Below are positions 13,759 to 16,714 of a stretch of DNA of 16,714 nucleotides, in pieces. The position numbers were made by a program, and so were the translations under genes. Position 1 is the first letter of the stretch. Each line of letters starts with the position of its first letter. Source of the DNA: an uncultured Oscillospiraceae bacterium (GTDB lineage: Bacteria; Bacillota; Clostridia; Oscillospirales; Oscillospiraceae); contig CAKTKV010000012.1 in the NCBI GenBank assembly GCA_934572355.1, positions 1-16,714 of the forward strand, read 5' to 3'. The notes under the pieces were generated by a model. That model was not told where the DNA came from. It saw only the letters and a list, made by a program, of their open reading frames with translations, and made no database searches.

Positions 13759-14775
13759 TTATTTTGCAATTGCAACGTAGTCATCGGGAACGGTGATGTT
13801 GAGAGCTTCGCAGATATCTGCGTTGTACTCCTTGGTGAATGCGGGAGCGAAACGGACTTCCATGGTGGAGACGTCTGCGCCCTCGGTGAGGATCTCAGCT
13901 GCCATCTCGCCGGTCGCACGGCCGAGGTCGTAGTAGGAGATGGAGAGGGTAGCCACGCCGCAGCCGGAGGCAAGGCCTTCTTCACCGGCAACGATGGGGA
14001 TGCCTGCGCTCAGAGCGACGTTGTTGATGGCTTCGGTGCAGGAGGCAGCGGTGTTATCGGTCGGGATGTAGAGGACGTCGGAATTGGAGCAGGCGTTTGC
14101 GGTGACGGAGGAAACATCGTTGGAGTCTGCGAAGGTGTAGCGCTCAACGCTGTAGCCCATGTCGGTGAGGAGGGCTTCCATGCTGTCGGCCTGGAAGATG
14201 GAGTTGGGCTCACCGGAGCAGTAGAGCAGACCGATGGTCTTAGCGTCGGGGAAGAGCTCCTGGATCATTGCGGCCTGACCGTCGAGCGGAGCGAGGTCGG
14301 AGGTACCGGAGATGTTGGTGCCGGAAACGCCGGTCCAGTTGTCAACGCCGAGAGCCACGCCGTAGTCGGTGATGGAGGTGCCGAGGATGGGGATTGTGTT
14401 CGTTGCGGAGGCAGCCGCCTGTATAGATGCGGTGGCGTTAGCCATGATGAGATCGACCTCATCGCTCACGAACTGGTTGCAGATCAGCGAGCAGGTGGCG
14501 GAGTCACCGGAAGCGTTCTGCTCCTGGAAGGTGACCTTGTCGCCAAGGGCGTCGGTCAGAGCGTCCTTGAAGCCCTGAGTCGCGGCGTCGAGTGCGGGGT
14601 GCTGGACGAGCTGGCAGATGCCGACGACGAAGGTCTTGTCGGCGGAAACGTCCTCGGCCGGGGCCTCGGTGGAAGCGGCGGGAGCTTCGGTTGCTGCTGC
14701 GGGAGCGGAGCTGCCGCAGGCTGCGAGTGCGAGCACCATTGCAAGCACACAGATGAGAGAAATAAGTTTTTTCAT
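13759..14775 (-). CDS. Substrate-binding lipoprotein of PF04392 (TrpX) type
   Basis: The 338-residue protein has a lipoprotein signal with lipobox LAAC (lipidated Cys20), an Ala/Glu/Pro/Thr spacer to about residue 45, then the periplasmic-binding-type fold of ABC_sub_bind (PF04392): VGICQLVQHPALDAATQGFKD-like opening (52-71), ATASIQAA and a GTSITD turn near 113-139, and the hinge segment NTAASCTEA near 242-250. It captures the ligand outside the cell for the permease and ATPase downstream. In known Firmicutes this family includes tryptophan and tyrosine importers, often under T-box control. Here no T-box is seen; a leader-peptide attenuator precedes it. AGGAGA is 9 bases before the ATG; a three-codon out-of-frame ORF (ATG GCA AAA TGA, from 14783) overlaps the start. 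Confidence 0.93.
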   Translation of the reverse strand: MKKLISLICVLAMVLALAACGSSAPAAATEAPAASTEAPAEDVSADKTFVVGICQLVQHPALDAATQGFKDALTDALGDKVTFQEQNASGDSATCSLICNQFVSDEVDLIMANATASIQAAASATNTIPILGTSITDYGVALGVDNWTGVSGTNISGTSDLAPLDGQAAMIQELFPDAKTIGLLYCSGEPNSIFQADSMEALLTDMGYSVERYTFADSNDVSSVTANACSNSDVLYIPTDNTAASCTEAINNVALSAGIPIVAGEEGLASGCGVATLSISYYDLGRATGEMAAEILTEGADVSTMEVRFAPAFTKEYNADICEALNITVPDDYVAIAK

Positions 14776-14811
14776 TTTGCCATATCTCCTTTTGGAAATT
14801 TAACGGGGAAA

Positions 14812-14847
14812 CAAAAAAGCTGCACAGACAGAAGTCCGTGCAGCTTT
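14812..14847 (-). terminator. Attenuator terminator (strands 3:4) in the ABC operon leader
   Basis: On the minus strand, a 14-base-pair stem (left arm 14834-14847, right arm 14816-14829, one G-U pair) with loop TTCT is followed by TTTTTTG. It stands 37 bases before the lipoprotein ATG and after a promoter and leader ORF, so it can only act as a conditional stop within the operon leader. Confidence 0.92.
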
Positions 14848-14930
14848 GAATGATCGAATCAAGATTCAAATCATGAATTCCGTTCTAATTGCAGCACAAA
14901 CTTCTATTACTTGACATAAAAAAGTAATAG
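14830..14930 (-). promoter_or_regulatory. Ribosome-mediated attenuator: mutually exclusive RNA pairings 1:2, 2:3 and 3:4
   Basis: Strand 1 (14922-14930, within the Tyr codons) pairs with strand 2a (14904-14912) in a perfect 9-base stem. Strand 2b (AGAAGTTTGTGCTGC, minus strand of 14891-14905) pairs with strand 3 (GCTGCACGGACTTCT, 14830-14844) at 14 of 15 positions, two of them G-U, which would break the terminator stem. A ribosome stalled at the last Phe codon (14918-14920) sits 12 bases from strand 2b, covering strand 1 and leaving 2b free to form the antiterminator. A ribosome that reaches the stop codon (14885-14887) covers 2b and lets the terminator form. This is the classical attenuator logic, read directly from the sequence. 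Confidence 0.85.
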
Positions 14931-14968
14931 TAAAAGCCATATGCAACTGCAAAGACGAACTTTATCAT
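14885..14968 (-). CDS. Aromatic-rich leader peptide (27 aa) of the ABC transporter operon
   Basis: A 27-codon ORF begins with an ATG at 14968 behind an excellent ribosome site (GGGAGG, plus-strand 14977-14982, 7 bases away) and ends in TAG. Nine of 27 residues are Phe or Tyr (Phe 4, 6, 12, 16, 17; Tyr 10, 13, 14, 15), and residues 10-17 read YGFYYYFF. The last ten residues (MSSNRSLCCN) contain no aromatic residue, and their codons form the antiterminator strand. It has no role as a mature protein beyond ribosome stalling: shortage of charged tRNA-Tyr or tRNA-Phe should stall translation in the run and switch on the transporter. It lies between a good promoter and the attenuator terminator. 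A short membrane peptide is the alternative, but the RNA pairings make it unlikely. Confidence 0.87.
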   Translation of the reverse strand: MIKFVFAVAYGFYYYFFMSSNRSLCCN

Positions 14969-14996
14969 GACTTTGCCTCCCTGTTTGATGGTGCAG

Positions 14997-15025
14997 ACTT
15001 TAGCACTTTTAGTCACTGAAGTCAA
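14997..15025 (-). promoter_or_regulatory. Promoter of the leader peptide/ABC operon
   Basis: On the minus strand TTGACT (15020-15025) and TAAAGT (14997-15002) are spaced by 17 bases. Transcription should start near 14990, about 22 bases before the leader ATG, giving an attenuated RNA of roughly 180 bases. Confidence 0.75.
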
Positions 15026-15097
15026 TACCTTTTTCGCAATGAATTTTTCTTTTGTTCTTTTGCACTATTGCCTATAGTCCATGCCGCAAAAACTTTG

Positions 15098-15125
15098 TTG
15101 CATTTTTATGCAGAAAAGTTATAAA
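15098..15125 (+). promoter_or_regulatory. Promoter of the LCP family gene
   Basis: TTGCAT (15098-15103) and TATAAA (15120-15125) are spaced by 16 bases. The -35 region overlaps a small dyad (TGCATTTTTATGCA). The leader of about 90 bases to the ATG at 15223 shows no clear structure. The whole gap 14776-15222 is thus two divergent promoters plus the ABC operon leader. Confidence 0.55.
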
Positions 15126-15222
15126 ACCTGCCGGTAACGGAAACAATTCCCTATGACAATAACGCGCCGCACGGTTCTCACCGGCGGCGCAGACCGCACA
15201 GACAGGTCGGAAAGGCGAGAAC

Positions 15223-16491
15223 ATGGATAAAAAACGCAGAGCCGTCAGGATAGTTTTAACTGTGCTCGGTGCGGCGGCGGTACTGGCGATCACCGCGGTT
15301 AGCGTATATATGCTTTGGGAGAAGCCCCCGGCGACGGCGGCAGAACCAGAGAAGCTAGGCGGCACGCTGCACACGCCCGATGAGCAGACGAGCGCGCCGC
15401 AGTCGGGTTCGGCGCAGAGTCCGTCGCCCTCGGGCAGCGGGATGGAGCGCGGCACGGCCTTCAACACGAGCCGCCAAGACGGGGTGTACACGATCCTCCT
15501 CGTCGGTAATGACGACGGTACCGGCAATACCGACACGATCATGGTCGCAAAGCTCGACACCGTGCGCCACAGCCTGAACGCCGTGAGCATCCCGCGCGAC
15601 ACGCTCATCAATGTTGACACGCCCGTGAGGAAAATAAACAGCGTCTATTGGGGCGCACGCAATAACGGCAGCGACGGCATCGAGGCGCTGCGCCGCCATG
15701 TGCGCAAGCTGACGGGCTTCGACGTGGACTGCTACGCAGTGCTTGACCTGAGCGCCTTTATAGAGGCGGTCGACGCGATGGGCGGGATATGGTACGACGT
15801 ACCGGAGCGGCTGTATTACGACGGCGGCCCGGTCATCGACCTTGAGCCGGGCTATCAGCTGCTTGACGGAGAGCAGGCGATGGGGCTCGTGCGCTTCCGC
15901 TACGGCTATATGAACGGCGACCTTGACAGGATAAACGTGCAGCATGATTTCCTCAAGGCAGCGGCGGAGCAGTTTCTCAGTCAGGGAAGCATACCGAACG
16001 CTTCAAAGGTGATAAGCATCCTTGCCGGGAGCATGGACACGAACCTCACGGCGGCGAACATGGCGTATTTCGCGCGCCAACTGGTGATGTGCTCAAGCGA
16101 GGATATCAATTTCTACACCGCGCCGAACACGCCCATGACCGTGCAGAACCTGAGCTATACCTTCCTCGACCTCTATGACTGGCTCGCAATGGTGAACGAG
16201 TGCATCAATCCCTATTCCACGCCCGTCACCGAGGGGATGCTCGACCTTGTGTATCTTTATAACGGCAGCGTCTGCTGCACGGGAGTGCTCAACGGTGTGG
16301 GCTACTTCAGCATGGGCGGCGGCAGCGCCCCGGCGGAGGACTACGAGGAGGAGTACACCGAGGAGGACTACTATGAGGAGCCTGAGGAGGAACCAGCGGA
16401 AGAACCCGAGGAGGAGCCTGAACCCGAGCCTACGCTCCCGCCGCTGCCCTCGTCCACGCCATCGAATGACGATTGGCTTGAGACGACGTAA
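15223..16491 (+). CDS. LCP (LytR-CpsA-Psr) family envelope polymer ligase
   Basis: The 422-residue protein has a short basic tail, one membrane anchor (9-31), a Pro/Ser/Gln-rich stalk (34-82) and an outside LCP domain (about 87-275) with TDTIMV (103-108), IPRDT (123-127, Arg125/Asp126), RFRY (224-227) and GDLDR (232-236, Arg236), the residues that hold the polyprenyl pyrophosphate. LCP enzymes move undecaprenyl-linked glycopolymers onto peptidoglycan. After a less conserved domain containing YNGSVCCTGVLNG, the C-terminus (from about 365) is an acidic Glu/Pro/Tyr tract, unusual in amount. The ribosome site is GGAAAGG/GGCGAG about 4-8 bases before the ATG. It is divergent from the ABC operon and is followed by a terminator. 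Confidence 0.93.
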   Translation: MDKKRRAVRIVLTVLGAAAVLAITAVSVYMLWEKPPATAAEPEKLGGTLHTPDEQTSAPQSGSAQSPSPSGSGMERGTAFNTSRQDGVYTILLVGNDDGTGNTDTIMVAKLDTVRHSLNAVSIPRDTLINVDTPVRKINSVYWGARNNGSDGIEALRRHVRKLTGFDVDCYAVLDLSAFIEAVDAMGGIWYDVPERLYYDGGPVIDLEPGYQLLDGEQAMGLVRFRYGYMNGDLDRINVQHDFLKAAAEQFLSQGSIPNASKVISILAGSMDTNLTAANMAYFARQLVMCSSEDINFYTAPNTPMTVQNLSYTFLDLYDWLAMVNECINPYSTPVTEGMLDLVYLYNGSVCCTGVLNGVGYFSMGGGSAPAEDYEEEYTEEDYYEEPEEEPAEEPEEEPEPEPTLPPLPSSTPSNDDWLETT

Positions 16492-16533
16492 AACAAAGGC
16501 ACCTCCTGTTTTGATGGATGGTTGTAAAAGCTT

Positions 16534-16567
16534 ATGGAGCGTATCGGTAGCGATACGCTCCATTTCT
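16534..16567 (+). terminator. Terminator after the LCP gene
   Basis: A perfect 13-base stem (ATGGAGCGTATCG / CGATACGCTCCAT) with loop GTAG runs into TTTCTTGT. Confidence 0.88.
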
Positions 16568-16590
16568 TGTGCCAGCATGCTGTGTAACGA

Positions 16591-16638
16591 CCTTGGCTCT
16601 CCCTATGGGAGAGCTGTCACCGTAGGTGACTGAGAGAG
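16591..16638 (+). repeat. Dispersed double-hairpin repeat of Oscillospiraceae type
   Basis: Two adjacent tri-loop hairpins, GCTCTCCC-TAT-GGGAGAGC (16596-16614) and GTCACC-GTA-GGTGAC (16616-16630), are followed by TGAGAGAGG. The order (CTCTCCC stem, GTCACC stem, then a GAGAG end that echoes the first arm) matches a short repeat I recall as widespread between genes in Faecalibacterium- and Oscillibacter-like genomes. It encodes nothing. Confidence 0.7.
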
Positions 16639-16687
16639 GAAAAGCGGTATGCCGCTGCCTGTGGCAGATGAAGGCATGCCGCTTTTT
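16639..16687 (+). other. Branched hairpin with T tract (terminator-like, possibly part of the repeat)
   Basis: AAAAGCGGTATGCC (from about 16639) pairs with GGCATGCCGCTTTT (ending about 16686) with one G-U, enclosing a CTGCC-TGT-GGCAG hairpin, and ends in TTTTT. It may be the right half of a MITE-like unit with the preceding double hairpin. The rest of the window (16688-16714) shows nothing. Confidence 0.55.
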
Positions 16688-16714
16688 CCGCAGCCGCAGG
16701 GTTTGCGGGACTCA

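Noticed and set aside
14776..15030. T-box riboswitch upstream of the ABC operon
   Set aside because: No T-box sequence of the TGGNACCGCG type and no specifier-loop layout; the leader ORF plus alternative pairings explain the terminator better.

Overview
The window looks like chromosome from a spore-forming, moderately GC-rich gut-type Clostridia, probably Oscillospiraceae-like. This is inferred from gene content (type III pantothenate kinase, ECF transporter S component, LCP protein, DUF1292 protein, collagen-like protein, BofC-like protein), strong Shine-Dalgarno and sigma-A-type signals, and a double-hairpin repeat at the right end. No species can be named from sequence alone.

Left part (1-5.6 kb): the tail of an unidentified gene; a vitamin B5/CoA operon (ECF S component plus coaX) behind a perfect-consensus promoter; a convergent collagen-like surface protein; an AT-richer island carrying a Fic-domain gene bracketed by two related palindromic repeats and, outside them, a second pair of direct repeats; a two-cluster Fe-S protein; a 6S RNA gene on the minus strand; a DUF1292 protein under a promoter with a perfect inverted repeat; and a BofC-C-terminal-like exported protein.

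Middle (5.6-12 kb, all plus strand): a bifunctional class A penicillin-binding protein, a conserved small protein with a TTG start, a secreted four-SH3/NlpC-P60 cell-wall hydrolase, and a polytopic GT-C-like membrane protein. Together with the LCP protein at 15.2 kb they make this an envelope-assembly neighbourhood.

Right part (12-16.7 kb): a minus-strand three-gene ABC transporter operon (lipoprotein, permease, ATPase) of the TrpXYZ/PF04392 type, then a divergent LCP-family gene and a terminal repeat region. The most interesting object is the untranslated leader of the ABC operon (14812-15025). It contains a promoter, a 27-codon leader peptide with a Tyr/Phe run (YGFYYYFF), a 1:2 hairpin, a 14-of-15 antiterminator pairing and a strong intrinsic terminator directly before the lipoprotein gene. 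This is the full architecture of ribosome-mediated transcription attenuation responding to aromatic amino acids. It is unusual for a Firmicute, where T-boxes are the common solution, and it predicts that the transporter carries tyrosine and/or phenylalanine.
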